NCBI RefSeq assembly: GCF_001547895.1
Contig: NZ_AP014627.1
Coordinates: 1 to 64,000, forward strand
DNA length: 64,000 nt
DNA from: Pseudomonas sp. Os17
Lineage (GTDB): Bacteria > Pseudomonadota > Gammaproteobacteria > Pseudomonadales > Pseudomonadaceae
Reading direction: 5' to 3'
Both the position numbers and the translations under genes were made by a program. This document shows positions 11,471-20,275 of this stretch, in pieces (position 1 is the stretch's first letter; each line of letters opens with the position of its first letter). The notes beneath the pieces are model-generated. The model was not told the origin of the DNA. It was given only the letters and a program-made list of their open reading frames with translations, and made no database searches.

Positions 11471-13789
11471 ATGAGTTTCTGGAAGCAGAGGGCCAACGGC
11501 CGTGAACCGACCCAGGCCCAGCGTCTGTTTCGCCGCCTGGTACGTGAATGGCTGTGGGTTGGCCTGATACTGCTGCCCCTGACGGCCTTGCTGTCCCTGA
11601 GCCAGGGCCTGGCGTTGAACAACCTGTTCTATGACAACCTGCGACGCTTTACCCCGCTGCCGGTCGATCCGCGCATTCTGTTGGTGACCATCGACGACTA
11701 CAGCCTGCAGCAACTGGGACGCTGGCCCTGGCCCCGGACGATGCATGGACAGTTGCTGGACCGGCTGACGGACGCCAAGGTCAAAGGCGTGCTGTTCGAT
11801 GTGATCCTCAGCGAGCCCGGCAGCTCTGTGGAAAACGACACCCGGTTGGCCGCCGCCCTGTGCCGCGCCGGCACGGTGTTCCTGCCGGTGCTGCGCGAGG
11901 GGGTCGCTCGCTATGGCCAGGACCTGGAGGAAATCCCTCCGGTGCCGGTGCTGCGTCACTGCGCCCGGGGCCTGGGGCATATCAACGCGCAAGCGGATGC
12001 CGACGGTACCGTGCGCAGCGTCTACCTGCGCGAAGGTCCGCAGCAGGCGCCGCGGGCGCAGCTTACCTGGTTGCTCTACCAGCTCACCGAAGCCGATCCG
12101 CTGTCGCCGCTGATGCCGGGCCCGGAGACTCCGCAGGTGGCCCGGGGCTGGCTGCGAGCCAACCCGGTACGTATTGCCTTTATCGACAAGGCGGCGGGCT
12201 TTCCCAGCGTGCCCTATGTCAGCGTGCTGCGTGGCGAGGTGCCCGCCGAGTTGCTGCGTGATCGGCTGATCCTGGTCGGTTCCACCGCCCCGGGGCTGGG
12301 CGACCGTTATGTCACCCCGCAATCCGGCAGCCAGGGCACCACGCCGGGGGTGGAGATCCAGGCCAACCTGCTCAATGGGCTTTTGCAGCACCGCAGCATC
12401 GTCGACCTGGGCCAGTGGTCGGGGATGCTGTTGTCCATGGCCCTGACCGCCGCCTTGCTCGGGTTGTTGCTCTGGCGGCCGCGTCACGCCTTGTGGATAA
12501 CCCTGGGTTGCATGGGCCTGGCGCTCTTGGGATCGGTGCTGATGCTGCGCCTGGGCTACTGGTGGTCGCCGGTGGCCAGCCTGCTGGGCATGCTGCTGGC
12601 GTACCTGATCTGGAACTGGCGGCGGCTGAGCGTGATCCTGGCCTACTTCGGCTGGGAGCTGGAGCGCCTGGACAGCGAGCCCAAGGTATTGCCGGAGCGC
12701 CGTCGTAGCCAGACCCCCGCCGGTGATGTGCTGCAAGGGCAGATCGTTGCCCTGGAACAGGCCCTGAGCCGGACCCGGGATACCCGGCGCTTTATCGCCG
12801 ATGGCCTGGAGTACCTGCCGGTGGCGACCCTGATCAGTGATCCGGACGGCAAGATTCTGCTGGCCAACCGCAATGCCCGGGACGTGTTCGCCCACTCCCT
12901 GGTGGGGCAGCCCTTGATTGCGCAGTTGGCCGCCCTGGGTTACCCGGGCCTGACGGACGGGGCCCCTGTCCCGAGCCTGGGACAGTTGCCGGCCCTGGAG
13001 TTTCGCGACGTCCGGCGGCGCAGCCTGCGCATGGAACTGGCGCCCCTGCTGCCGGTGGACAGTGACAACGCCATCGGTTGGTTATTGAGCCTTACCGACC
13101 TCAGCGTCGAGCGGGACGCCGAGCAGCAGCGTGGCGTGCTGCTGCGCTTTCTGTCCCACGATCTGCGCGCGCCTCACTCGGCGATCCTCGCGCTGCTGGA
13201 TGTGCAAAGCCGCCAGCCCTCGCCGCCCGGGCAGGTCTACAACCAGATCGAGCAGCAGGTGCGCCGGGCCCTGGAGCTGACCGAGGCTTTCGTGCAATTG
13301 GCCAAGGCCGAGTCGGAGGCCTATCAGTTCGCACCGAGCATGTTCGCCATGTTGGTGCTGGATGCCTTCGACCAGGCCACCACCCTGGCCCAGCTGAAGC
13401 AGATCCGCCTGCTGCATGACCTGGATGAAGACAATGAAGGCATGATCCTCGCGGACCAGTCGCTGCTGACCCGGGCCCTGTTCAATCTGCTGGAGAACGC
13501 CATCAAGTACAGCCCGCAGGGCTCCACGGTTCATGTTGCGGTGAGCTGTGCCGAGGGATGGCTGCGCTGCGAGATCGCCGATCAGGGCCAGGGGATTGCC
13601 GCGGCGGACCTGCCCCAGCTGTTCGGCCAGTACCAGCGCTTTGCCTCGGCCCAGGGCATCGATGGCCTGGGCCTGGGGCTGGCCATGGTCAAGGCGGTGG
13701 TGGACCGGCACCAGGGGCGGATCAGCTGTCGCAGCGAGGTCGGCCAGGGCTCCTGTTTCATCCTTGAGCTGCCTTTGTTGCAGGACTGA
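11471..13789 (+). CDS. CHASE2-domain sensor histidine kinase
   Basis: This 772-aa membrane kinase begins with a cytoplasmic tail and a first membrane segment (about 24-45). An extracytoplasmic CHASE2 domain follows (about 48-310, with RILLVTIDDYSLQQLGRWPWPR and a VGSTAPGLGD segment), then three membrane helices (about 315-395) and a PAS-like domain (about 435-540). The HisKA dimerisation domain has the phospho-acceptor His at about 563 in FLSHDLRAP, and the HATPase domain has N, G1 and G2 boxes (LLENAIKYS, DQGQGI, GLGLGLAMV). It follows the FecR-like gene by 18 bp; the two probably form one operon sensing an envelope signal. Confidence 0.95.
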   Translation: MSFWKQRANGREPTQAQRLFRRLVREWLWVGLILLPLTALLSLSQGLALNNLFYDNLRRFTPLPVDPRILLVTIDDYSLQQLGRWPWPRTMHGQLLDRLTDAKVKGVLFDVILSEPGSSVENDTRLAAALCRAGTVFLPVLREGVARYGQDLEEIPPVPVLRHCARGLGHINAQADADGTVRSVYLREGPQQAPRAQLTWLLYQLTEADPLSPLMPGPETPQVARGWLRANPVRIAFIDKAAGFPSVPYVSVLRGEVPAELLRDRLILVGSTAPGLGDRYVTPQSGSQGTTPGVEIQANLLNGLLQHRSIVDLGQWSGMLLSMALTAALLGLLLWRPRHALWITLGCMGLALLGSVLMLRLGYWWSPVASLLGMLLAYLIWNWRRLSVILAYFGWELERLDSEPKVLPERRRSQTPAGDVLQGQIVALEQALSRTRDTRRFIADGLEYLPVATLISDPDGKILLANRNARDVFAHSLVGQPLIAQLAALGYPGLTDGAPVPSLGQLPALEFRDVRRRSLRMELAPLLPVDSDNAIGWLLSLTDLSVERDAEQQRGVLLRFLSHDLRAPHSAILALLDVQSRQPSPPGQVYNQIEQQVRRALELTEAFVQLAKAESEAYQFAPSMFAMLVLDAFDQATTLAQLKQIRLLHDLDEDNEGMILADQSLLTRALFNLLENAIKYSPQGSTVHVAVSCAEGWLRCEIADQGQGIAAADLPQLFGQYQRFASAQGIDGLGLGLAMVKAVVDRHQGRISCRSEVGQGSCFILELPLLQD
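12492..12500 (-). promoter_or_regulatory. DnaA box inside CHASE2 kinase gene
   Basis: Exact TGTGGATAA on the + strand within the membrane-segment coding region of the kinase. Function not shown. Confidence 0.5.
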
Positions 13790-13813
13790 AGCCATTGGGA
13801 TTGAACGGGCGAA

Positions 13814-13842
13814 AAAAAACCGGCAGCGAGGCCGGTTTTTTT
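13814..13842 (+). terminator. Rho-independent terminator after CHASE2 kinase
   Basis: AACCGGC AGCGAG GCCGGTT hairpin with an A-run before and a T-run after, 25 bp beyond the kinase stop. Because it is flanked by A and T runs it may also work in reverse for the convergent acyltransferase gene. Confidence 0.9.
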
Positions 13843-13844
13843 GT

Positions 13845-13969
13845 GTCTGAAAAACTTATGCACGTTTTTCCACATTTTATTAGCTTGGGAAATATACATA
13901 TAAATCAGTGATTTATAGGTGGATTTCCGCCGCTGTGAGAAAAGTCGTACACAGGTTATCCACAGAAGC
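13845..13969. other. AT-rich tract with DnaA boxes between convergent genes
   Basis: Positions 13845-13920 are about 30% GC by hand count, far below the flanking genes. The tract holds TTATGCACG (13856), TTTTCCACA (13866, one mismatch to the DnaA box), a perfect 17-bp palindrome ATAAATCA-g-TGATTTAT (13900-13916) and a perfect TTATCCACA at 13956-13964. It lies between the 3' ends of the CHASE2 kinase and the acyltransferase, so it is not an obvious promoter. See findings. Confidence 0.75.
13956..13964 (+). promoter_or_regulatory. DnaA box beside AT-rich tract
   Basis: Perfect TTATCCACA adjoining the AT-rich tract at 13845-13920 in a convergent intergenic gap. Confidence 0.65.
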
Positions 13970-14740
13970 TCATACAGCAACCTTATCCGTGGAAGTGGCC
14001 AATGGTGGCAATGAGCCCATATCCCGCTGGGCCTGTTCATTCCAGGCCGCCACCCGGTCATTGAGCTCGGCGATGGCGCGCGGCCCGCTGCCTTCGGCGT
14101 ACATCGGTGCGCCAATGGTCACGGTGATGGTGCCCGCGCGCTTGGCCCAGCCGGTCTTCGGCCAGAACTTGCCGGCGTTGTGGGCCACCGGCAGCACCGG
14201 CAGGTCGGCGTTCACCGCCAGGGCGCTGCCACTGCGGGAGAACTTGCCAATGGTGCCGTAGGGGACGCGGGTGCCTTCCGGAAAGATCAGCACCCAGACA
14301 TTGTCCTTGAGCAGTTCGTCGCCCTTGCTCGCCACCTGCTTGAGCGCGGCCTTGGGGTTGTCGCGGTCGATGGCGATGGGGCGCAGCATGGCCATGGCCC
14401 AGCCGAAGAACGGCACATACAGCAACTCACGCTTGAGGACCTGGCTCAAAGGCTCGAAATAGGCCGAGAGGAAGAAGGTCTCCCAGGTGCTCTGGTGATT
14501 GGAGACGATCACGCAGGGCCGCTCCGGGACGTTTTCAGCGCCCTGCACTTCTACGCGAATGTTCAGAAATACCTTGGTCAGCCACAGCGCGCAGCGACAC
14601 CAGTAGACGTTTATAAAGCGATAGCGCGCCTTGAATGGCAGGAACGGCGCGATAAAAAAGCTCAGGGAGCACCACAGCAAGGAACTGGTGCCCAACAGCA
14701 GGTAAAAGAAGAAGGTTCTGATGGCCTGCAGGATCGACAT
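13970..14740 (-). CDS. 1-acyl-sn-glycerol-3-phosphate acyltransferase (HdtS/LptA type)
   Basis: PlsC-family enzymes acylate lysophosphatidic acid to phosphatidic acid at the inner membrane. The 256-aa product has a membrane segment near 6-30, the catalytic block SNHQSTWET near 80 and the phosphate-binding FPEGTR near 156. Start ATG 14740 is preferred to one 24 bp upstream because the membrane anchor begins directly after it. The position before gmhB and glyS matches PAO1 PA0005 (lptA). The orthologue HdtS of P. fluorescens F113 was reported to cause acyl-homoserine-lactone formation in E. coli; whether that applies here cannot be judged from sequence. Confidence 0.93.
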   Translation of the reverse strand: MSILQAIRTFFFYLLLGTSSLLWCSLSFFIAPFLPFKARYRFINVYWCRCALWLTKVFLNIRVEVQGAENVPERPCVIVSNHQSTWETFFLSAYFEPLSQVLKRELLYVPFFGWAMAMLRPIAIDRDNPKAALKQVASKGDELLKDNVWVLIFPEGTRVPYGTIGKFSRSGSALAVNADLPVLPVAHNAGKFWPKTGWAKRAGTITVTIGAPMYAEGSGPRAIAELNDRVAAWNEQAQRDMGSLPPLATSTDKVAV

Positions 14741-14822
14741 AGCGGCATTTACCATTGCGGGCATGCCCGCCTGTTAAAAAGCGCTCTCCCGAACAGTCCT
14801 TGGTCAGGATGCCAGAAGGGGC

Positions 14823-15356
14823 CTAATTGTGGATAAGTTCAGCGGCAACGGCCGCCAGGTCGTCAAAAATCAAGGTGCCAACCGGCAGGGTTTTCCCCAG
14901 AGTCTTTTCGCCTTTCCCGGTCTTTACCAATACTGGCTGAGAGTCGACGGCTTTTGCGGCCTCCAGGTCACCGAGACTGTCACCGACAAACCATAGACCT
15001 GTCAGTTCTGCCTGGTAATGCTCGGCAATGGTTTGCAGCATGCCCGGTTTCGGTTTGCGGCAGGCGCACCCTTCGTCGGGGCCATGGGGACAATAGACGA
15101 TCAGCCCGACCTCGCCGCCCTGCTCCGCCACCAGCTCGCGCAGGCGCGCGTGCATGGCATCGAGGGTGGCCAGATCGTAGTAGCCGCGAGCGATGCCGGA
15201 CTGGTTGGTGGCGACTGCCACCGTCCAGCCGGCCTTGCTCAACTGCGCAATGGCTTCGATCGAGCCGGGGATTGGAATCCACTCCTGCACCGATTTGATG
15301 TAGGCGTCGGAGTCGTGATTGATCACGCCGTCCCGGTCGAGTATCAGCAGTTTCAC
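14823..15356 (-). CDS. gmhB: D-glycero-beta-D-manno-heptose-1,7-bisphosphate 7-phosphatase
   Basis: GmhB removes the 7-phosphate from heptose bisphosphate in ADP-heptose synthesis for the LPS inner core. The 177-aa HAD-family product opens with the catalytic DRDGVIN (about 7-13). It has the TNQSG motif near 51, a zinc-binding cysteine cluster CPHGPDEGCACRKP near 88, and the late HAD acidic residues in FVGDSLGD near 122. The start is GTG at 15356. It lies between glyS and the acyltransferase, all on the minus strand; the gap to glyS is 17 bp. Confidence 0.95.
   Translation of the reverse strand: MKLLILDRDGVINHDSDAYIKSVQEWIPIPGSIEAIAQLSKAGWTVAVATNQSGIARGYYDLATLDAMHARLRELVAEQGGEVGLIVYCPHGPDEGCACRKPKPGMLQTIAEHYQAELTGLWFVGDSLGDLEAAKAVDSQPVLVKTGKGEKTLGKTLPVGTLIFDDLAAVAAELIHN
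14828..14836 (-). promoter_or_regulatory. DnaA box at 3' end of gmhB
   Basis: Exact TGTGGATAA on the + strand overlapping the last gmhB codons. Function not shown. Confidence 0.5.
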
Positions 15357-15373
15357 AGCCTTTCCTTACCTGA

Positions 15374-17428
15374 TCAGCTCAGCACCGAAATATCCGCCAC
15401 ACCCAGGAACAGGCCCCGCAGACGCGCCAGCAGCGCATAGCGGTTGGCCCGCACCTTGGCGTCCTCGGCATTGACCATCACCGCCTCGAAGAAGGCGTCC
15501 ACCGGCTCGCGCAGGGCGGCCAGGCGGGCCAGGGTCTCGCTGTACTGACGTGCTGCGGCCATCGGCTGTACGGCCTGGTCCGCCTGCTGGATCGCCGAGT
15601 ACAGGGAGAACTCGTTGGCGTTGTCGAAGTACTTGGCTTCGACGGTGGTTGGCACATTGCCTTCGACCTTGCTCAGCAGGTTCGACACGCGCTTGTTCAC
15701 CGCGGCCAGGGCGGCGGCTTCCGGCAACTTGCGGAAGGCCTGCACGGCTTGCACGCGCTGGTCGAAGTCCAGGGCCGAGCCTGGCTTCAGGGCACGTACC
15801 GACAGGTAGGTGGCCACATCCACGCCTTCGTCTTCGTAGCGGGCACGCAGACGGTCGAAGATGAACTCCAGCACCTGGTCGGCCAGGCCGGCGGCCTTGA
15901 CCTTGCTGCCGAAGGCGCTGACGGCGAAGGCCACGGCGTCGTTCAGGTCGAGATCGAACTTCTTCTCGATCAGGATCCGCAGCACGCCCAGGGCCGCGCG
16001 ACGCAGGGCGTAGGGGTCCTTGCTGCCGGTGGGCAGCATGCCGATGCCGAAGATCCCCACCAGGGTGTCCAGCTTGTCGGCGATGGCCACGGCGGCACCG
16101 GTCACGGTGCTTGGCAGCTCGGCGCCGGCGCCACGAGGCATGTACTGCTCGTTCAGGGCCAGGGCCACGTCTTCCGGCTCACCGTCATTGAGGGCGTAGT
16201 AGTAGCCGGCGATGCCTTGCATCTCCGGGAACTCGCCGACCATTTCGGTGGCCAGGTCGCACTTGGACAGCAGGCCGGCACGGGCCGCGCGCTGGGCGTC
16301 GCCGCCGATGCGCGGGGCAATGAAGGCCGCCAGCTTGGACACCCGCTCGGCCTTGTCGTAGACGCTGCCGAGTTTTTCCTGGAAGACCACGTTCTGCAGG
16401 CGCAGGTTGAAGTCTTCGAGCTTCTGCTTCTTGTCCTGCTTGAAGAAGAACTCGGCGTCGGTCAGGCGTGGGCGCACGACTTTCTCGTTGCCCTCGATGA
16501 TCTGGCGCGGGTCCTTGCTCTCGATGTTGGCCACGGTAATGAAGCGCGGCAGCAACTTGCCGTCGACGTCCAGCAGGCAGAAGTACTTCTGGTTGTCCTG
16601 CATGGTGGTGATCAGGGCTTCCTGGGGCACTTCAAGGAAACGCTCCTCGAACGAGCACACCAGCGGCACCGGCCATTCCACCAGGGCGTTCACTTCGTCC
16701 AGCAGGTCCGCCGGGACGATCGCCGTGCCTTCCTGCAGGGTGGCCAGCTCGGCGGTGCGCTTGCTGATCAGCTCGCGACGCTCGTTGGCATCGGCCAGCA
16801 CGTAGGCGGCACGCAGGTCGGCCAGGTAGTTGGCCGGCGAGGTGATGCGCACGCTTTGCGGGTGATGGAAGCGGTGGCCACGGGAATCGCGGCCGGCCTT
16901 CTGGGCCAGGATGGTGCAGTCGATGACGTCGTCGCCCAGCAGCATCACCAGCCATTGGGTCGGACGCACGAACTCTTCCTTGCGCGCGGCCCAGCGCATG
17001 CGCTTGGGAATCGGCAGGTCGTTCAGCGAGTCTTCGACGATGGTCGGCAGCAGGCTGGCGGTCGGCTTGCCCTTGATGCTCTGGCTGTAGCGCAGTTTCG
17101 GACCGCTCTGATCGATCTCGCTGAGTTCGACGCCGCACTTCTTGGCAAAGCCCAGGGCTGCCTGGGTCGGGTTGCCTTCAGCGTCGAACGCCGCCTGGCG
17201 TGGCGGGCCGTCGAGGTTGATGCTGCGATCCGGCTGCTGGGTGGCCAGCTGGGTGATCAGTACCGCCAGGCGCCGTGGCGCGGCGTACACGTGCTTGGCC
17301 TGAAAGCTCAGGCCGGCGCTCTGCAGGCCTTTCTCGATGCCGGCCAGGAAGGCTTCGGCCAGGGTGTTCAGGGCTTTGGGTGGCAGTTCTTCAGTGCCCA
17401 GTTCAACCAGAAAATCTTGCGCACTCAT
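15374..17428 (-). CDS. glyS: Glycyl-tRNA synthetase beta subunit
   Basis: GlyS is the tRNA-recognition subunit of the tetrameric bacterial glycyl-tRNA synthetase, working with GlyQ. The 684-aa product starts [18 protein letters not shown], the family N-terminus, contains the PRRLAVL block near 51 and the [15 protein letters not shown] region near 142, and ends with the anticodon-binding-type helical domain ([17 protein letters not shown]). Length is normal. Its ATG overlaps the glyQ stop as ATGA, so the two subunits are translationally coupled. Confidence 0.98.
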   Translation of the reverse strand: MSAQDFLVELGTEELPPKALNTLAEAFLAGIEKGLQSAGLSFQAKHVYAAPRRLAVLITQLATQQPDRSINLDGPPRQAAFDAEGNPTQAALGFAKKCGVELSEIDQSGPKLRYSQSIKGKPTASLLPTIVEDSLNDLPIPKRMRWAARKEEFVRPTQWLVMLLGDDVIDCTILAQKAGRDSRGHRFHHPQSVRITSPANYLADLRAAYVLADANERRELISKRTAELATLQEGTAIVPADLLDEVNALVEWPVPLVCSFEERFLEVPQEALITTMQDNQKYFCLLDVDGKLLPRFITVANIESKDPRQIIEGNEKVVRPRLTDAEFFFKQDKKQKLEDFNLRLQNVVFQEKLGSVYDKAERVSKLAAFIAPRIGGDAQRAARAGLLSKCDLATEMVGEFPEMQGIAGYYYALNDGEPEDVALALNEQYMPRGAGAELPSTVTGAAVAIADKLDTLVGIFGIGMLPTGSKDPYALRRAALGVLRILIEKKFDLDLNDAVAFAVSAFGSKVKAAGLADQVLEFIFDRLRARYEDEGVDVATYLSVRALKPGSALDFDQRVQAVQAFRKLPEAAALAAVNKRVSNLLSKVEGNVPTTVEAKYFDNANEFSLYSAIQQADQAVQPMAAARQYSETLARLAALREPVDAFFEAVMVNAEDAKVRANRYALLARLRGLFLGVADISVLS

Positions 17429-18378
17429 TGTGCCGCCTCCAACTTAGCCAACACTTCATCACGCAGGTCCGGGGTTGCCATGGGGAAGCCCAGCTTGGCC
17501 CGGGCCAGCAGGTAGGCTTGCGCCACGGAACGCGCCAGGGTGCGCACACGCAGGATGTACTGCTGGCGCGCAGTCACCGAGATCGCCCGGCGTGCATCCA
17601 GCAGGTTGAAGGTGTGCGAGGCCTTGAGGACCATTTCATAGCTCGGCAGCGGCAGCGGCTGATCCAGCTCGATCAGGCGCTTGGCTTCGCTTTCGTAGAA
17701 ATCGAACAGTTCGAACAGCTTCTCGACGTTGGCGTGTTCGAAGTTGTAGGTCGACTGCTCCACTTCGTTCTGGTGGAACACATCGCCATAGGTGACCTTG
17801 CCGAACGGGCCGTCGGCCCACACCAGGTCGTACACCGAGTCCACGCCCTGCAGGTACATGGCCAGGCGTTCCAGGCCGTAGGTGATCTCGCCGGTCACCG
17901 GGTAGCACTCGATGCCACCGGCCTGCTGGAAGTAGGTGAACTGAGTCACTTCCATGCCGTTGAGCCAGACTTCCCAGCCCAGGCCCCAGGCGCCCAGGGT
18001 CGGCGACTCCCAGTTGTCCTCGACGAAGCGGATGTCGTGCACCAGCGGGTCCAGGCCCACGTGCTTCAGGGAACCCAGGTACAGCTCCTGGAAGTTCTCC
18101 GGATTGGGCTTCAACACCACCTGGAACTGATAGTAGTGCTGCAGGCGGTTGGGGTTTTCGCCGTAGCGGCCGTCAGTCGGGCGACGACTGGGCTGCACAT
18201 AAGCGGCGTTCCAGGTTTCCGGGCCGATGGCCCGCAGGAATGTAGCGGTGTGGAAAGTGCCGGCGCCTACTTCCATATCGTAGGGCTGAAGTACCACACA
18301 ACCTTGCTCGGCCCAGTACTGCTGGAGGGCGAGGATCAAGTCTTGGAAGGTACGCACGGCTGGCGTAGGCTGGCTCAC
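17425..18378 (-). CDS. glyQ: Glycyl-tRNA synthetase alpha subunit
   Basis: GlyQ is the catalytic class II subunit that activates glycine and charges tRNA-Gly with GlyS. The 317-aa product begins [18 protein letters not shown] and contains the strongly conserved [20 protein letters not shown] stretch, split here only by convention, and the [17 protein letters not shown] motif. Start GTG at 18378 is preferred over GTG 18387 because AGGTGA lies 5 bp before it and the family start matches. It is divergent from tag with an 81-bp gap that must hold both promoters. Confidence 0.97.
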   Translation of the reverse strand: MSQPTPAVRTFQDLILALQQYWAEQGCVVLQPYDMEVGAGTFHTATFLRAIGPETWNAAYVQPSRRPTDGRYGENPNRLQHYYQFQVVLKPNPENFQELYLGSLKHVGLDPLVHDIRFVEDNWESPTLGAWGLGWEVWLNGMEVTQFTYFQQAGGIECYPVTGEITYGLERLAMYLQGVDSVYDLVWADGPFGKVTYGDVFHQNEVEQSTYNFEHANVEKLFELFDFYESEAKRLIELDQPLPLPSYEMVLKASHTFNLLDARRAISVTARQQYILRVRTLARSVAQAYLLARAKLGFPMATPDLRDEVLAKLEAAQ

Positions 18379-18459
18379 GAAATTCACCTGTTACTTGGGC
18401 TGCGATTTAAGGAGCGGGAGTATACCCGATTCAGTCCTGCGCACGCCCCCTGGAGCCTT

Positions 18460-19023
18460 ATGCCACGCTGCTTTTGGTGTTCCGACGATCCGCTGTACAT
18501 GGCTTATCACGATCAGGAGTGGGGCGTGCCGCTGCGCGATGCGCAGCGTCTGTTCGAGTTGTTATTGCTCGAAGGGTTCCAGGCCGGGCTGTCCTGGATC
18601 ACCGTGCTGAAGAAGCGCGAGCGCTATCGCCAGGTGCTGTTCGGCTTCGATGTGCAGCGCGTGGCGCAGATGAGCGACGCCGAGATCGAAGACCTGATGC
18701 AGGACCCCGGCATCATCCGCAACCGCCTCAAGCTCAACGCCGCCCGGCGCAATGCCCAGGCCTGGCTGGAGCTGGAAGACCCGGTGGCCTTTCTCTGGTC
18801 CTTCGTCGGTGGCGAGCCGAAGATCAATCATTTCAACGACCGCAGCGAAGTGCCGGCGGTGACCCCGGAGGCCGAAGCCATGAGCCGCGGCCTGCAAAAA
18901 GCCGGCTTCACCTTCGTCGGACCGACCATCTGTTACGCGCTGATGCAGGCGTCGGGCATGGTCATGGATCACACCCGCGACTGTGATCGCTACGCCATCC
19001 TGGCCCACGCGCGGTTAGAATAG
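18460..19023 (+). CDS. tag: DNA-3-methyladenine glycosylase I
   Basis: Tag removes 3-methyladenine from alkylated DNA in base-excision repair. The 187-aa product begins with the zinc-binding CFWCSDDPLYMAYHDQEWG, has the substrate pocket segment LLLLEGFQAGLSW near 39, and keeps the C-terminal zinc ligands in HTRDCDRY near 172. ATG 18460 gives the usual family length; longer in-frame starts run through glyQ antisense. It is followed by the lpxL-type gene after 44 bp. Confidence 0.96.
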   Translation: MPRCFWCSDDPLYMAYHDQEWGVPLRDAQRLFELLLLEGFQAGLSWITVLKKRERYRQVLFGFDVQRVAQMSDAEIEDLMQDPGIIRNRLKLNAARRNAQAWLELEDPVAFLWSFVGGEPKINHFNDRSEVPAVTPEAEAMSRGLQKAGFTFVGPTICYALMQASGMVMDHTRDCDRYAILAHARLE

Positions 19024-19066
19024 CCGGCTCGCGACACGCTTCATGACCGACAGATCAGGAGTCATT

Positions 19067-19075
19067 TGTGGATAA
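19067..19075 (-). promoter_or_regulatory. DnaA box at start of acyltransferase gene
   Basis: Exact TGTGGATAA on the + strand, overlapping the GTG start codon (19068) of the lipid A acyltransferase gene. Occupancy by DnaA could in principle affect its expression; this is not shown. Confidence 0.5.
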
Positions 19076-19955
19076 GTTCAAAGGCGCCCTGCTGGTGGGC
19101 GCTCTGCGGTTGTTTGCCCTGCTGCCCTGGCGCGCGGTGCAGGCGGTCGGCGCGGCCATCGGCTGGATCATGTGGAAGACCCCCAATCGTTCCCGCGACG
19201 TGGTGCGCATCAACCTGGCCAAATGTTTTCCACAGATGGACCCCGCCGAGCGCGAGCGCCTGGTAGGCCAGAGCCTGAAAGACATCGGCAAATCCCTGAC
19301 CGAAAGCGCCTGCGCCTGGATCTGGCCGGCGGAGCGTTCCCTCGCCCTGGTGCGCGAAGTCGAGGGCCTGGACGTACTCAAGGACGCCCTGGCCTCGGGC
19401 AAGGGCGTGGTCGGCATCACCAGTCACCTGGGCAACTGGGAAGTGCTCAACCACTTCTACTGCAGCCAGTGCAAACCGATCATTTTCTACCGTCCGCCCA
19501 AGCTCAAGGCGGTGGACGAACTGCTGCGCAAGCAGCGGGTGCAACTGGGCAACCGCGTGGCGGCCTCCACCAAGGAAGGCATCCTCAGCGTCATCAAGGA
19601 AGTGCGCAAAGGCGGTGCCGTGGGCATTCCCGCCGACCCGGAACCGGCCGAATCCGCCGGGATCTTCGTGCCTTTCTTCGCCACCCAGGCCCTGACCAGC
19701 AAGTTCGTGCCGAACATGCTGGCCGGCGGCAAGGCAGTGGGCGTGTTCCTCCATGCCCTGCGCCTGCCCGATGGCTCGGGCTACAAGGTGATCCTCGAAG
19801 CGGCGCCGCAAGAGATGTACAGCACCGATACCGAAACCTCCTGTGCGGCCATGAGCAAGGTGGTCGAGCGCTATGTCGGGGCGTATCCGAGCCAGTACAT
19901 GTGGAGCATGAAACGCTTCAAGAAGCGCCCTCCGGGCGAGGCGCGCTGGTACTGA
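19068..19955 (+). CDS. Lipid A secondary acyltransferase (LpxL/HtrB family)
   Basis: Enzymes of this family add a secondary lauroyl-type chain to lipid A at the inner membrane. The 295-aa product has an N-terminal membrane anchor (about 6-37), the catalytic HX4E motif in SHLGNWEVLNHF near 119, and the RPPKLKAVDELL and IPADPEP blocks. Start GTG 19068 is close to the family N-terminus. PAO1 has the equivalent gene (PA0011) at this place, one of two HtrB homologues there. It precedes the PilZ gene by 72 bp containing an inverted pair of DnaA boxes. Confidence 0.92.
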   Translation: MDKFKGALLVGALRLFALLPWRAVQAVGAAIGWIMWKTPNRSRDVVRINLAKCFPQMDPAERERLVGQSLKDIGKSLTESACAWIWPAERSLALVREVEGLDVLKDALASGKGVVGITSHLGNWEVLNHFYCSQCKPIIFYRPPKLKAVDELLRKQRVQLGNRVAASTKEGILSVIKEVRKGGAVGIPADPEPAESAGIFVPFFATQALTSKFVPNMLAGGKAVGVFLHALRLPDGSGYKVILEAAPQEMYSTDTETSCAAMSKVVERYVGAYPSQYMWSMKRFKKRPPGEARWY

Positions 19956-19970
19956 CAGCGCTGGCACGAT

Positions 19971-20004
19971 CTGTGGATAACCTTCGCGCAGGCGTTATCC
20001 ACAG
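19971..20004. promoter_or_regulatory. Inverted pair of perfect DnaA boxes
   Basis: CTGTGGATAAC (19971-19981) and GTTATCCACAG (19994-20004) form a perfect inverted repeat with 11-bp arms and a 12-bp spacer. Each arm contains the exact DnaA box. They lie between the lipid A acyltransferase and the PilZ gene. The pair could also fold as a hairpin, but no T-run follows, so a terminator is unlikely. Confidence 0.65.
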
Positions 20005-20027
20005 CACACAGAACAAGGGCGCAGAAG

Positions 20028-20267
20028 ATGTCCGAGCACCGCAAATCGTTTCGCATCAAGATTTCCCACGAGAGCATTGGCGAATGCCTGGGGCAGACCC
20101 GCAACCTGTCTGCCAGTGGCGTCTATGTGCAAAACCCGGCCCTGGCGCAATTGCCCAAGGGCGCGGTGGTCTATGGCCAGGTGCAGGGCCTGCCGGCGGC
20201 GGCGCCCCGGGTGCGCATGGAAGTGGTCCAGGCGGACGCGGAAGGGATCGCCCTGCGCTACCTGTGA
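20028..20267 (+). CDS. PilZ domain protein (putative c-di-GMP receptor)
   Basis: This 79-aa stand-alone PilZ domain has the two c-di-GMP-binding elements: RKSFR at residues 5-9 (RxxxR) and NLSASGVYV near 26-34 (N/DxSxxG). The length is short for PilZ but the core is complete. PAO1 has a PilZ gene (PA0012) at this position. Ligand binding is predicted from these motifs; the output is unknown. AGAAG lies just upstream of the ATG, and an inverted DnaA-box pair is 24 bp before the start. Confidence 0.9.
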   Translation: MSEHRKSFRIKISHESIGECLGQTRNLSASGVYVQNPALAQLPKGAVVYGQVQGLPAAAPRVRMEVVQADAEGIALRYL

Positions 20268-20275
20268 AATCGTCC

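Noticed and set aside
10517..12895. A 792-codon minus-strand open frame over the FecR-like and CHASE2 genes
   Set aside because: It is antisense to two clear genes, Gln/His/Gly-rich and without any family motif; treated as a shadow of codon use.
15749..17515. A 588-codon plus-strand frame antisense to glyS
   Set aside because: glyS is complete with all family motifs; the antisense frame has no start signal or domain.
19971..20004. Inverted repeat as a terminator after the acyltransferase gene
   Set aside because: It has no T-run, and both arms are exact DnaA boxes, so it is described as a DnaA-box pair instead.
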